Part shown: positions 47,801 to 58,851 of the stretch, one piece after another | How the letters are laid out: every line of letters begins with the position of its first letter | How positions within the stretch are numbered: position 1 is the first letter of the stretch | Source: Chiridota heheva | Lineage: Eukaryota; Echinodermata; Holothuroidea; Apodida; Chiridotidae | Direction: 5' to 3' | NCBI GenBank assembly: GCA_020152595.1 | Contig: JAIGNY010001194.1 | Location: 1,760,001 to 1,824,000 of the forward strand | DNA length: 64,000 bases | The notes under the pieces: model-generated | Database searches by the model: none | Seen by the model: only the letters and a program-made list of their open reading frames with translations | What the model was told of the DNA's origin: nothing | Program-made: the position numbers and the translations under genes

Positions 47801-48660
47801 AACGTACGGTAAACCCGGATAACACAACTGCGGGGTAATGCGACCGATAGCCGTGTGCTACAGAGTTCCGCGGTCGTCATTCTTACCGGGACGCGTACAG
47901 CGTTCGACGGCAGTCCCCACACGTAGCCACCGGCTACGCTGCTTCGTGGTGAATAGATACAAACGGAGTTAACGTCACACACCAGCAGCGCAGCTGCGTG
48001 GTAAGCGACCAGTAGCCAGGAGCTACAGAGTTCCGCGGCCGTTATTCTTACCGGGACACGTACTGAGTACGACGGTAGCCCCCCCCACGCAGCTACCAGC
48101 TCCGTAGTGAAACAAACAGAGTTAGCTTACGTAGCACGTGAACTCCACCGTATTCCATACGGCTCCAGTATATTTTTAGCTATTCCAACAGGAACGCGTA
48201 CTGAGTACGGCTTTACTCCCTCACGTGTGGCCACTTACTCAGTGGCCCTGTGGTGAATATAAATATACTGAGGTAACGATCTCATGTAACAGATGTAGTA
48301 CGTTAACGCTATCGTAGATCCAGGCGGTTCTTTTGTACTGATAGCTATTACGTTAGGGACACGTACCAGTACGGCGGTAGTCCCCTCGCGTAGCCACTAG
48401 CTTTGTTGCTCCGTGGTGAACAGAGGCAAACTGGGCGGACGGCTAGTAGAACATACTTGGCACGTTGACGCCTTCGTAGATCCATGACGGCTCTATAATA
48501 CTTAACGGGACGCGTACTAAGTACGGCGGTAGTCCCCCACGTAGCCACTAGCTTCTCAGCTCCGTGGTGAAGGGTGTTTAACGGAATTAACGGCCCGTGT
48601 AGTATACACAGGACGTCAACTCTTTCGTGATTTCTACCCCAGTGGTTGGGTTAACGACTC
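47800..48660. repeat. Diverged tandem repeats of about 155-180 bp
   Basis: A unit with CCGGGACGCGTAC.G.GTACGGCGGTAGTCCCC, then ACGTAGCCAC.AGCT, then TCCGTGGTGAA recurs near 47890, 48050, 48190, 48355 and 48505. Confidence 0.75.
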
Positions 48661-49590
48661 GTACAGTTGACGTAGTACGTTAAAACCCTGTCAAAATTAA
48701 CTCCACGAAGGATACTTTTTTTGACATAGGTGGCCGTTTGATAGACAGTCCCACGATCAGGGTAGCTATTAAAAACAACGGCACGTATAGTTCATACTAT
48801 ACTTTAACACCTTTATAAAGCAGTTCAACGCGGCTTGCGGCTTCACGGCCTGTTAGTTAACTACCCGTACAGACATACGGTATTAGTTTTCTCCACATCC
48901 GTAGCCATCGGCTCCGCAGTTCCAAGGTTGTAACAATACGCTGTACGTTAACTACTTATTCAATCAACTTCATACAAGTTTCGCTGTTGATAGTAGTCTA
49001 GAGCTACGCGGTACCGCAACCTTCTACATTCTTCAGCCACCTTGACTTAGTGGTTTTCCAATCAGGTCGCAGCCACCTTGGTTGCTAGAACCTGTTCTGC
49101 ATAAAGGCCCGTATTGCTTACGGTGCACGTTTTAACACCGCTTTGGAGCTGTAGCCAACGGCTTACGGCTCCGCGGTCTTACGACCCAAAACCGTCTTGC
49201 AGCTACAAAGCCTTACACGGTTAGCAGCCCGTTTTGTATACGACTTATATTAACGGCCTGCCTTTTAATTCGCTAACCAGAGTTTAGGGTACCAGTCAGA
49301 CCCACAACGTGGTGTTGTCTGTACTTTTCAACCACGCAAGTCTTTTTGACCAGCCGGGTTTTACTCATTGATTTAGATCAGTAAAGTTTAAACAAACTTT
49401 GCTCAGAGCCAGCAGTCTTATCTGCCACGTTGCTCCTCGATCACCGGGGCTCCACAGCTCCGCTGTTGTACGAGTTTTTACAGAGTTAACGGCCCGTAGA
49501 GTATACGACGTACGTTAACCCTAAGTTAGAAATAACTTATCAGTACTATCAGCCTGAAAGATTCTTCCCGCTCAACAGCACTTCACCCTG
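48660..49590. other. DIRS interior without clear features
   Basis: CpG-rich sequence with scattered remnants of the same words (ACGGCCCGTA, TAGCCA.CGGCT). A reverse transcriptase would be expected about here in a full element, but none was found. Confidence 0.45.
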
Positions 49591-49596
49591 GGCATT

Positions 49597-50103
49597 TTGC
49601 CGACGTTCGGCATTTCGCTCACTTCTCTCCCCGGTCCTCTCCACAACGGAGCAGGTCCCGGAGTAGGGACAGAGAAAGAAGCAGGAAGCTCTAATGGGAA
49701 GAATTATAGTTTAATCCATGGGAGGATGTTTCCTTCCTTCATGGACCTCTTTATATCCAGACTTCCGTCTTGGATCACACAGGCCGTGGAGGAGAGGCTG
49801 TTGCCTCCCTCACACCACCGGCCATCAGCGACCGATGCGTACTTTCGACACCCCCAGACTTGGCGAGTCATGGAGAGGACGTCGTTGAAGTCTACCCTTG
49901 GGCTGAAGATGGTCTCACTGGAGACCTCAACCATCCTGGACAGAGGAGAGAGTACTAGCCGTGAGGGTGTTAGCGCTTTCCTCCTCTCACAGCGTACGCC
50001 TCTGGCGAGAGACTGGCTGAGGCTCATAGCCCACTTCGCCAGTCCGGTGGACGTGGTTCCCATGTGCAAACGTCACGCGAGGAACCTACGCCCCTTCTGC
50101 TAG
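49597..50103 (+). CDS. ORF of 168 codons in DIRS element, end of RT region?
   Basis: The frame is open from 49597 to 50103. Its last part, RDWLRLIAHFASPVDVVPMC then KRHARNLRPFC, resembles the connection that follows the reverse transcriptase in DIRS elements ('..L.G.m.s....vp....h.R.Lq'). The first 120 residues are not recognised. Possibly a chimera of gag-like and pol-like sequence after deletion of the RT core. Confidence 0.35.
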   Translation: MPTFGISLTSLPGPLHNGAGPGVGTEKEAGSSNGKNYSLIHGRMFPSFMDLFISRLPSWITQAVEERLLPPSHHRPSATDAYFRHPQTWRVMERTSLKSTLGLKMVSLETSTILDRGESTSREGVSAFLLSQRTPLARDWLRLIAHFASPVDVVPMCKRHARNLRPFC

Positions 50104-50109
50104 ACCTTC

Positions 50110-50740
50110 GGCTGTCTTTTCCAGGACGCCTCAGTACCTCCGCTTTACACTTTTTAGTCGGTGGCCACCCCGTTTGGTGGTGGTGCGGACGCTCCCACCT
50201 GTTGTGAGGAACGAAGTTTCCACCCGTCAGACTTTCACCGTCAGTGCTGACGGATGCGTCTTGGTCGAGGTAGGGGCACATTTCATGTGACCCCAATGAC
50301 AGGAACTTGGGCAGGTACTTGGCCTATTTCACAGGCAGTATGCCGGGCATTTTCACCTTTTACCGCTAGTGCTGAGCAAAGCAGTTCAGATTCGCGCCGA
50401 CTTTACACCACTGTTGTGTCTCTCTTTTTCAGACAGAGAGGAACGGACTCCAAGAGTTTCTGGAATCCTTCCTCTCGTCTCGGCGCAGGACGAACTATGC
50501 CAGCCTTAAGCCGCTCACCTCGGGCTACGAGAACATGATCACGGATCAATCGTCTCGCTTCAGTGGAACCCCACAGGATGGCATGGGCGTGCTTCCCATA
50601 GGTGACCAGAGCGATCAGGACCTTATTCGGTCTCCCGGACGTAGGTCTGTCCGCGTCCGTGGACGATCGCAAGCTATCGATTCTTTGCGTCCTATCTCCT
50701 GACCCGCGGGTTTCGGGGTCGACGCATTTACTTTTCAAAG
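50110..50740 (+). pseudogene. DIRS RNase H-like region, decayed
   Basis: In shifting frames one reads SVLTDASW near 50240, then a GAHF/GHIS-like text and TGTWAGTWPIS near 50300. This fits the DIRS RNase H start 'v.TDAS..GWGA.l.....G.W'. Stops and frame changes follow. No intact domain remains. Confidence 0.45.
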
Positions 50741-50819
50741 GGACTCACTATGTGAGTTACGTTTTCCGCCTTTCACGCTGGTACCGAGAATGCTAAGCAA
50801 GGCGACGTACGACCGATAG

Positions 50820-51541
50820 CGCCCACTTGGCCCGGCCAACTGCGGTTCCCTCAGCTGCTCAAGACTTTGCAGGCTTCCCGTACGAGCCTCTGGTCAGGGA
50901 CGACTTTTGTCTCTTTCCCGGGCTCCGGCAAACTGCACCACAGTCCCAGAGCACTTCGTTTGACTGTGTGGCCTTTGTCCGCCGATCCTTGGCGTAGCAA
51001 GGCTTTTCTGAGGAGTTGTTCCCCCCTCCCCCTTCCTGTTTTGGGGGCCCTCTCTCAGACTCGGTTCAGTCACGGGCTCTAGGATAGCTTGCAGCCATCC
51101 ACCGAGGTTTTCCAGTTGGGTCGACGGTCATTGATTCGCGACCACTGGAAAGATACACGGAGATCTCATCGTACTGTGTCGCGAGACATTTTCCTCCGAT
51201 GGATCGTCCAGAAGCAATTTCTTAAAGTAGTCGGCACTGTTCATGGAACGGCCGGGGTATGCACTCGGGTTCGAGGCATGGCCCCTTTCACGGAATTTTT
51301 CGTGCCGCCGTTCGGGAAAACGCATACCGCGGTTTTTCCCTTGTTTTTGCCTGACTTACTTTACGAAGTTCGTGTTACTCCGCTAACTTTTGCTCTTATG
51401 AAGTTACGCGCTAACGAATTTTTCCTCGGTCCGGGAATTCTTCAATTCGTTTTAGCTAGCACACGCTTCGTTCCCAATCGTGTTTTACTAGCCGGTTCCG
51501 TCTCGTGGACGAACTCGGTGAGTTTTGTGGCGTTATTGTAG
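50820..51541 (+). pseudogene. DIRS pol C-terminal region, possibly tyrosine recombinase start
   Basis: PTWPGQLRFPQLLKTLQASR near 50825, then LRLTVWPLSADPWRSKAFLR near 50955, match the segment between RNase H and the recombinase in DIRS elements ('PyWP...wfp.Ll', 'L...W.LS'). The frame that follows (51089-51541, 150 codons) is open but I see no Arg-His-Arg-Tyr recombinase signature. The recombinase is either lost or beyond recognition. Confidence 0.4.
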
Positions 51542-51854
51542 ACACTACTATGATGTTCATATCGTGTCCAAACGCTCTTCCGATTGGCATGTTTTCCGAG
51601 TTTCTAACTCAGGTTCATGCGACGTTTGCCTCAGTTACTGTTAACGAATAGTGCCTTGTTCGGTTTGACTGTAACTAGAAGTGGTTTACTATTTTTAGTA
51701 CTTCCCACTCAGAGGGCTTTCGTCCTTAAGAGGATAAGGAATCTAGTCCCTTAAGTAGGATAAATCTAGTACGAGTTTTGGGTACCAGCCTTTAGAAAAT
51801 TGAGCTTCGACCTGAACTCCCTTCCTTCCGATCCTCGGTTGCAATCTGATTGCA

Positions 51855-51955
51855 TATTTATAGCATGGAAGGTAAGGTATAACTTGAAGTAAATTTACCC
51901 CGCTAAGCGTAGCGGGGATATTTACGAGAGTTATACTTACCTTCCATGCATCCCG
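51855..51955 (+). repeat. Internal complementary region of DIRS element
   Basis: The first half is the complement of the element's left end and the second half the complement of its right end, with a short GC hairpin (CCCCGCTAAGCGTAGCGGGG) between. It works as the template that joins the two ends in the DIRS replication model. Confidence 0.8.
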
Positions 51956-51984
51956 GCCCGCCTCCCCTCTCGTTCAGGCCTCGG

Positions 51985-52149
51985 TGGAATGTTAAGTGAG
52001 GGTTAGTAGAGGTATTATGGAGGTCAGGGCTGGGCTGGTAACTATGTTTTTAAGGTCGGTTTGAAGTGCGTTAGAATCAGGTCATGTGACCAGATTGCAT
52101 ATTTATAGCATGGAAGGTAAGTATAACTCTCGTAAATATCCCTACGCTA
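51985..52149 (-). repeat. Right inverted terminal repeat of DIRS element
   Basis: Runs from AAGTGAGGGTTAGTAGAGGT to CGTAAATATCCCTACGCTA. It is complementary to the left repeat. Confidence 0.85.
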
Positions 52150-52280
52150 CCAGATTTACAGCTAAATGGTCTGGAACAAATAAAGTGTCTTGCTGAAGGA
52201 CACAATGCAGCACTAGCGACGGCGGGAATCGAACCCGGTACTATTTGCACACAAGCAAACCACTGAACCACTGCACCTCT
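52142..52280 (-). repeat. tRNA-derived SINE copy 1
   Basis: On the minus strand: A-box region GTGCAGTGGTTCAGTGGTTT, B box GGGTTCGATTCCC, then a tail CATTGTGTCCTTCAGCAAGA. The tail resembles the conserved 3' part of vertebrate and invertebrate V/L2-mobilised SINEs. It abuts the right end of the DIRS element. Confidence 0.8.
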
Positions 52281-52379
52281 TAATTTTGTTCGATTCACAG
52301 TTCCCATACACCTTATACTTTCATCAAGCATGTATGATGACATCCTTGCTTTATGATCACAAAATCATGTTCCGCTTTC

Positions 52380-52915
52380 ATGTCAAAGTTCATGATTTTC
52401 ATTGTGATCAGGATCCATCTCATATGAAAATGACTTCAAAAGAAACTAAATGATTAAAAAGCATTCAAAAATCTTATTTCGTTGAGGGATATTTAAGTTT
52501 AAATTTCTGTATCATTTGTGTAGAAACGACTGAAATCATGATAGTTGTGACGTCACATGATCAGATTTCTCACTCTTTATGTAAGTTCCATCAAATTTTC
52601 CATGTGATTTCGTGGCTTACAATCATTGGATAGGCCAGGAAAGGTGTAAAACAGATTCTAGTAGGCCTAGGCCCTATAAGGGTAATTATAATTTACCACC
52701 TGAAGATATTTTGTGGAAAAATTCTTCAAATAATAAAAAGGTTAAAACTATTTTATCAAATACATCTAAAATGTTTAAGAATAGAATTTAGAATTAGATT
52801 TACTACACCAGTTATTATTTCTATACAGATAAGACTTTAAATTGTTAAGACTTTGTGAAGAAAAGAATGATATCAGACTAGCTGTGACGTCACTTCCTCA
52901 GATACCTCAAAGAAT
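52380..52915. repeat. Dispersed repeat, copies 1a and 1b
   Basis: TCAAAAGAAACTAAATGATT, GTGTAGAAACGACTGAAATC and TAGTTGTGACGTCA define a repeat here (52434-52590). Its 3' part recurs at 52860-52915 (ATCAGACTAGCTGTGACGTC) and fuller copies lie at 55425-55640 and 56200-56345. Confidence 0.7.
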
Positions 52916-52917
52916 AT

Positions 52918-53114
<197 letters not shown>

Positions 53115-53349
53115 CAAATGATAGCAACAGGATGCATTTAATTAAAGGAAAAGTGCTCAAAGTAAAACAGAGCATAATAATAACGAATTGGGTTGAACTA
53201 AGCTTCTGCTACATAATTTTCACACAACAAATTTGTTTCGTAAGAGTACAATAGTACCTCACTCATCGGGTGTATGTGATCGACTGAAGTCAAGGATTAT
53301 TGGATACAGGTTACAATAGCTCCGGAGGTCAATGAGGCGTGCCTTAGTA

Positions 53350-53871
53350 TCAGTTTATCTTTGTGTTTGTTTTTTGGAATTTAGTAAGGATTTGGTAGTG
53401 TCTACAAGTGGACATTAATTCAGATCTCGTATTAAGCGAAGATTCACAGGGTTTGTATATTACGTAAAGTTTTTCAATTAAACATAAATTGCAACGTTTA
53501 GTTGCATTACTATATGGTCTAGCACGTTTTAAAACTTTCCATTTTATATGAAATTCCTTGTTGCTATCCTTGAGTGACCAGATATATTTGCTAAGCTCTG
53601 TATCTTTTCTTTTGTGCTGGTGGACAAAAGAACTTTTATGATTAGCATATCTAGTTTTAAAATCTGTTGCACAAAGTCCGACATAGGTCTCAGTTTCGCC
53701 ACTAATCTTTGTCGTCACGACTGCTTGGTAGACTACGCCTTCTTCCTTGCATCTGCCATTCACTGGGCATTGCTCTTTTCCCCTACAGTTGCAATCTTTA
53801 GGTGAAGGTGTCACTTGAATGGTACTTATTGATTTGTTATGGGCGTCAATTATGTTTTTCATGCTTGGCAA
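53350..53871 (-). CDS. Penelope-like GIY-YIG endonuclease, PLE-2
   Basis: An open frame of 173 codons reads MPSMKNIIDAHNKSI, then a linker CNCRGKEQCPVNGRCKEEG, then the endonuclease VVYQAVVTTKISGETETYVG with LCATDFKTRYANHKSSF, then ELSKYIWSLKD and NLCLIEKLYVI. The order fits a Penelope-like endonuclease of the type found in many aquatic animals. The first Met is internal. No stops within the domain, but the upstream polyprotein is broken. Confidence 0.85.
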   Translation of the reverse strand: MPSMKNIIDAHNKSISTIQVTPSPKDCNCRGKEQCPVNGRCKEEGVVYQAVVTTKISGETETYVGLCATDFKTRYANHKSSFVHQHKRKDTELSKYIWSLKDSNKEFHIKWKVLKRARPYSNATKRCNLCLIEKLYVIYKPCESSLNTRSELMSTCRHYQILTKFQKTNTKIN

Positions 53872-54360
53872 ACAACTGTAACTAAGTTTAACTGTGTTCC
53901 TGTTGAAAATTGTATGCAGTAAATTAGATGGTGGAAATTTCTCGTCTAAGATTTAAAAAAACTGCTTCCCGATATTGGTTTCTATACTCTTATAGTGTGT
54001 GTGTGTGTGTGTGGGGGAGTGGGAGGATTATACCAAATTAAATTTCTTCTGCGGTTTCTCCTTTTCCTTTCGGGTGTTGGTGTTTCCTTGTACTCAAGTT
54101 TGTGTTTGTATCCACTCTTGTCGAGGGCGTATTGGTATACTGGGGATGCATCGTCAAATATTTTACTGTTTGATGATATTTCCGAGTCTTTTGTTGATGA
54201 CAATAGGATTTTTTTTGATAATGCTCGGAGGGTGGTTCGATCTGCTGTGTACATATTGTGGGGTATTGTTTGGTTTCATATATGGCTTATGTGTTCCTGA
54301 GTTTAGATCGAGGGTTACGTCTAAGAAGTCAATTATTTTCTTGTTTGCTTCAAAATAAAA
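53350..54360 (-). mobile_element. Penelope-like retroelement fragment (PLE-2)
   Basis: On the minus strand the fragment starts inside the reverse transcriptase ([20 protein letters not shown] near 54310, then YALDKSGYKHKLEYKETPTP near 54110), passes RKRRNRRRNLIWYNPP near 54040, is broken by a (TG)n tract at 53994-54014 and a stop near 53960, and continues with the thumb-like NLLHTIFNRNTVKLSYSCLP and the GIY-YIG domain. It is a different family from PLE-1, judging by the Cys-rich linker. Confidence 0.85.
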
Positions 54361-54499
54361 TAAATGAAAAATAATTCAAATGGTTAAAAAGTTAAATAAT
54401 TTTTTTTCAAAATACACTAACAGTTGTTAAGAATTTGAGGATGAGGTTGCGAACCATCTATTATAGACTGATAGACTTACTACACCAGTAATTTTTACA

Positions 54500-54642
54500 C
54501 AGGTGAGACAGTGGACTGGAGCAAGTAGGGTAAACTGTCTTGCTGAAGGAAACAATGCAACGTTCGCTGTGGCAATCAAACCCGGTACTTTTCGCATAGG
54601 AACATGACTCGTTAACCGCCGTGACTAAACTACTGCATCTTA
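54500..54642 (-). repeat. tRNA-derived SINE copy 2
   Basis: On the minus strand GATGCAGTAGTTTAGTCACG (A-box region), ACCGGGTTTGATTGCC (B box) and CATTGTTTCCTTCAGCAAGA match SINE copy 1 at 52142-52280 with scattered differences. The copies are in the same orientation. Confidence 0.75.
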
Positions 54643-54732
54643 TATGCATAGTGTGTAGGGCTTAATATGAATTTGCCCGAAAAATAATCCATATTGTGCA
54701 TCGGAACCTCAAAACCATGGTGTTCTTGTCTT

Positions 54733-55262
54733 GTGTATAAACAGTCCGGGAGAATCCTGGACTTTTTGTGCAACAATAAATATACCAAGACTTGGAGCTT
54801 CGTTTTCATTACATGATTCATGGAAGGCCGCCATTTTAACTAGTGATCACATTAGGTCAATGAGGATTTTTTAATGAGAACGCTGGAAAAGGTTATGGGG
54901 GGAGGGGGCTATTTTTTTAAACGAAAAACCGATATCAAATTAATATTCATTAGATTTTTTTAATTTTACCCTGGACTTCGCGATAAAATAACAAAAGACT
55001 TCCGTCGACGGGTCATTGACCTTTTGAACAACCGTCTCGACACATGATTCTGTGTTGGCTTAGTCATCGCTGATACCGTGTACATGCATCATACGCTACA
55101 TTACACAAATACTACCGTGCTCTTAGTAAAGATCCCATTGATATAACGTTATCACAAATTAAAGTGGCGGTCTCCGTGGATCTTAATAAATACGAAGCTC
55201 CAAGTTTTAGTGAATTTTCTTATTGCACCAAAAGTCCAGAATTCTCCCGTACTGATAAAACG
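54733..55262. mobile_element. Foldback element of about 530 bp
   Basis: Arms of about 160 bases, 54733-54893 and 55100-55262, are inverted copies: CCGGGAGAATCCTGGACTTT and ACTTGGAGCTTCGT on the left face AAAGTCCAGAATTCTCCCG and ACGAAGCTCCAAGT on the right. No coding sequence. Confidence 0.75.
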
Positions 55263-55369
55263 CATTTAAATCAGCGTTGCGGATGCATGGTTGACATTGG
55301 TTGATTTGGGTATAATAATAACCAAGGATATTAAAGGTATATGGGCAGATAGAGATTTTATATTCAACA

Positions 55370-56580
55370 AAAATATTAATCTTTAAAGGATTAGTTATGT
55401 GGTCAAGCATGTCCATCTGTCAGTCTATGAAAGAGAACTTCAAAAGAAACAAAATGGCGAAGAAAGCGTTCAAAAATCTTATTCCGTTAAGGAGATGTTT
55501 AAGTTTAACGTTTGATTTCATTTGCGTAGAAACGACTGAAATCAGACTAGTTGTGATGCCATAGACTCAGATTCTTCAGTCTAGGAAGGGTATTTATAAT
55601 ATACAACCTGAAGAAATTTTGAGAAAAAATAATAATAAAAACAAAATTAATATACTTTCTTTAAAGTACATCATAGGCGTAGGAATCGGGGGCACAGGAG
55701 GGGAAGGGGGAGGGGGCGTGGACTCCAATGTTGCAGTGACCTACATGATGCCCCCAACTAAGTAATTTTTTAGTTTAGTCATACCGCTGTTTTATTGCAG
55801 CACTAAAAAATCTATCTTTTTTTTTCTCAAATAATCTGTCTGTTTGTTTGATTATTAAAGGGTTTTAATACTCTGATGCGAAAATTTGAAAAGTAATATT
55901 TAGGTTTCGTATTTATATACGATTTAATGCACTGTTCAAAGGATTTTACACTTACGAATGACCCTCCTAAAGTTGGGTCATTCTACTCCGCCAATGTCTT
56001 TTGCCCTGTGCATTATGCGCACATAAACACTCTGCCAATTTAATCTCTAATTAATGTATATGTATAATTTGTGATGGCCGACAAAGAGTACAATTCAGTC
56101 TATAATGTTATTCTTTAAATTTCTGTCCTAAATTTCTGTCACAGAAAATCATCACACTGTTATCTCCTATATTAGTTCAGGGGTCAAGCAGCCAAGTGTA
56201 TCTTATATGAAAGAAGACTTCAAAAGAAACAAAAGAAAGTATTCAAAATTTAAGTTTAATATCATTTGCGTAGAAATGACTGAAATCAGACTAGTTGTGA
56301 TGTCAAAGCCTCAGATTCCTCAAATAAAGTTTGTATATAATGTCATAACAATATACGGATATATGCCTGCAGTTTATATCATTGCTGCACGCCATATATC
56401 TAAACGCCACTGTACAAAAGTGTTGCATGTTATATTCCTGAAAATATTCATTGACGAAACTGTTTTCATAAGATATAATTAATTGTTACATTTCAAGTGA
56501 CTTTTCACACTCTATTAGCACTTTCTGGCTCAGCCAGATTTGGGTTCATAGTTTCGGGTTGGGGAGGGGGAGCAACGGTA
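55370..56580. repeat. Dispersed repeat copies 2 and 3, and a GGCGTA half-element
   Basis: Copies of the 52.4-kb repeat lie at 55385-55640 and 56170-56345 (both with CTTCAAAAGAAACAAAA and TGCGTAGAAA.GACTGAAATC and AGACTAGTTGTGATG). Between them 55672-55790 repeats the left half of the MITE at 33119. The short open frame 56207-56482 runs through the repeat and is not a gene. Confidence 0.65.
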
Positions 56581-56639
56581 ATGTCGTGATAAGATTTAAC
56601 CAAGTATTAAGTCAAATTCACTATTTTAGAGTCAATTTG

Positions 56640-56890
56640 ACCACTAAATGTGGTCAAAAAATTGACCAAGTTGTGTTGGTCAAATGATTTGACCAACCTT
56701 GGATGGTCAAATTTGACCACATACGGTTTGGTGCATAGTTTATTACCCAGTTGGTCAATTTGACCAAGTTGGTGTGGTCAAATGATTTGACCAAGTTTGG
56801 ATTGTCAAATTTGACCATATATGGGTCGGTGCATAGTTTACTCGGCACTTGGTCAAAATTTGACCACATTGTGGTCAAATTTGACCATTC
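56640..56890. repeat. GGTCAA/TTGACC cluster, 98-bp tandem units
   Basis: TGGTCAAATGATTTGACCAA occurs at 56677 and 56775, a 98-base period. Within 250 bases there are more than a dozen GGTCAA or TTGACC words, many as back-to-back inverted pairs (TGGTCAAATTTGACCA). These contain the nuclear-receptor half-site core GGTCA, but they may simply be transposon sub-terminal repeats. Further such words lie at 57245-57420. Confidence 0.85.
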
Positions 56891-56900
56891 TTTTTTTTAG

Positions 56901-57208
56901 TGTGTAGTTGTGATGTAAAAGCCTGCGCAAGCAAAGCAAGAACCGTATACATCCAGAGTCTGCCTAGACCGTTGAAGGATCTATATCGTGGGTTGACCCT
57001 ATACTGCTGTGCTACATGCTTTCAAAATACACGAAATAGGCTACGGCAGTTGGAAAGCGCCCCTCAGATCCTGTGCCCCTCAGATTCTGTGCCCCCAGAG
57101 TCAAACATCTTCCGCCGCATCTGTTTGACTGTTAGAGGACAGTTGAACAAGATCGAATTTGATGCCCTTGTGAGAAAGTACGGTACAAGATTTCTAACGA
57201 ACCTGTTT
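56901..57208 (+). CDS. Exon-like ORF of unknown function
   Basis: A strong acceptor-like tract (ATTCTTTTTTTTAG) ends at 56900; the frame then stays open to 57262. A donor-like AACAT/GTAATA follows at 57208. The peptide has CSCDVKACASKARTVYIQSL, PRPLKDLYRGLTLYCCATCF then a stretch with RQLES, and near its end LNKIEFDALVRKYGTRFLTN. It is Cys-rich in its first half, with no family that I recognise. Base composition is more balanced than in its flanks, and it sits precisely between two GGTCAA clusters in the segment absent from copy 2. It could be a transposon-borne gene, a captured exon, or chance. Confidence 0.35.
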
Positions 57209-57865
57209 CATCAACATGTAATATTCCGCGGCACTATAAAAAATAATTGGTCAAATATCTGACCATTGTTCTTGGTCAGCTCAAATTTGTTCCGATCTGA
57301 CCATAGTCTGATAGTCTGATAGTGTAGTCAGATATCTCACAGTCATATAGTCATACCGCTGACCATCGTGCGTGGTCAGATAATATACGTATTTTCATTG
57401 ATTGAAATGAAATGACCTGGCAGTCTGACCAGTCCGCCATATTTCAAACCAGTAAAGTTACAAACTCGCGTGAATCGGATCCGAAATTAAAGCAGATTTA
57501 TTGCACTTAAGAAAAATTAAGCCGCAAAAACACTTTAGGAGTGGAATTTAGATGCACTGTAGGAATTGTTTTCTAGTGAGTGGAATTTGTTTTTTGAATT
57601 TATGCCCAGTTTCGTCAGCATTGATTCCCAGTACACCTAGTGTTATTTTTAATGTATTGGATTTTATTTTGACCACGTTTGGATACGTTAAGGCTTTTTC
57701 GTTAGTGTTTGTCTTTGAAACGCTTTTCTGGAAAGGTACTGGCGAACGCAGTAGCATTTAGGCCTATTTCGCTGGCATTGCAACTTTAATGTTCTCGTAT
57801 TCTTCTTTTTATTTTGGATAAGATTGGTAAAATTAAGGCGACACTGACCCAATGAATTTGGACAC

Positions 57866-58851
57866 TGTTGGGTTGACTTCAAGTATTTTTGTTGTTGCAC
57901 TTAGCCGTTGATGTCTTTTTAAGGCTTTTTCGTGTTTGTTTTCGTGGGAATTTGTGCAGAAGTTTTTGTTTCAACTCACGGACGGAGGGAAAAAAATAGT
58001 AACTTCCCTGCAGACGGACTTTGTACCTATTTGATTTGAGTTATTTAGGTATTTTTTGCCGGGTATTTTATGTTGGTTTATATTAAGAGTTTTAAATATC
58101 ACCTTCATTATATGGTAAAGGACCTTTCAAAGAAATAAAGTCAAAATCATTGATTTCTCTATATTAGTTATTACTTTAAAGATTTTACCTTGATTAGTCA
58201 CTTTTCAGCATGCTTATTTTTAATGTATTGCCAAACATCAGCAATAATTACATTTGTATTTTTATTTTGACGTAGATATTCTGATTGCAAGATCTTGGCA
58301 TTTTATGTGCTTTTCAGTATTAGATAAAAGAAAATTATTATGTTTTTGGCAAGTTATGTTTATAAGTTATTGAATAGGACAGTTTTCGTTAGTGTTTGTC
58401 TTTGAAACGCTTTTCGTTTGGAAAGGTTTTACGGTAAAGAGTGTGTTGTTTGCTTATTTCACCATTTTTCTGCGATTTGATATTTTTCTTGTGCATATAA
58501 AGAATTTTAACTATTTACTTTATGTATTTTGACGTTATTTTCAAATTTAAACTTGCTAATCCTCTGTTGCATTAGCATTTCAGCAGTTAGTTGTTAAAAG
58601 TTTTAAGAAGTATTTAAAATTGATGGTTTTAACATGATTGTTTGCTAACCTGTAATAATTTTGGTGTACAAACCAAAGTTGAAAAGCCAGTGTATTTTTA
58701 TGAGTTTCAGCCCAAAAGGAATATTTTATTGGCATAATTTGTTGATCTATTTATTAACATCGATTATCTCTTGTTTAATAATACAATCCTCTGTTTTATT
58801 TATTTAAAGTAAGCCTCAATCTGAAATTTCTTTGTTGTTGGTGTTTTATTC
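57866..58851. other. AT-rich spacer between the long direct repeats
   Basis: No protein recognised. A short piece of the direct repeat (CGTTAGTGTTTGTCTTTGAA) recurs at 58388. Confidence 0.6.

Larger units (their letters stand above)
56585..57865 (+). repeat. Long direct repeat, copy 1 (with extra 700-bp segment)
   Basis: Both ends match 58852-59350: the start (GATAAGATTT.ACC, TTGACCAAGTTGTGTTGGTC) and the end (AGTCTGACCAGTCCGCCATA, AATTAAGCCGCAAAAACACT, GGCGACACTGACC.AATGAA). Copy 1 carries about 700 bases, 56715-57415, that copy 2 lacks. Confidence 0.8.

Noticed and set aside
47394..47812. Proline/arginine-rich proteins on both strands
   Set aside because: Translation of ACGGGTCC/CGGCTCCG short repeats.
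52142..52280. Functional tRNA gene on minus strand
   Set aside because: A and B boxes are present, but a SINE tail follows directly and a second copy exists at 54500; no clean acceptor stem.
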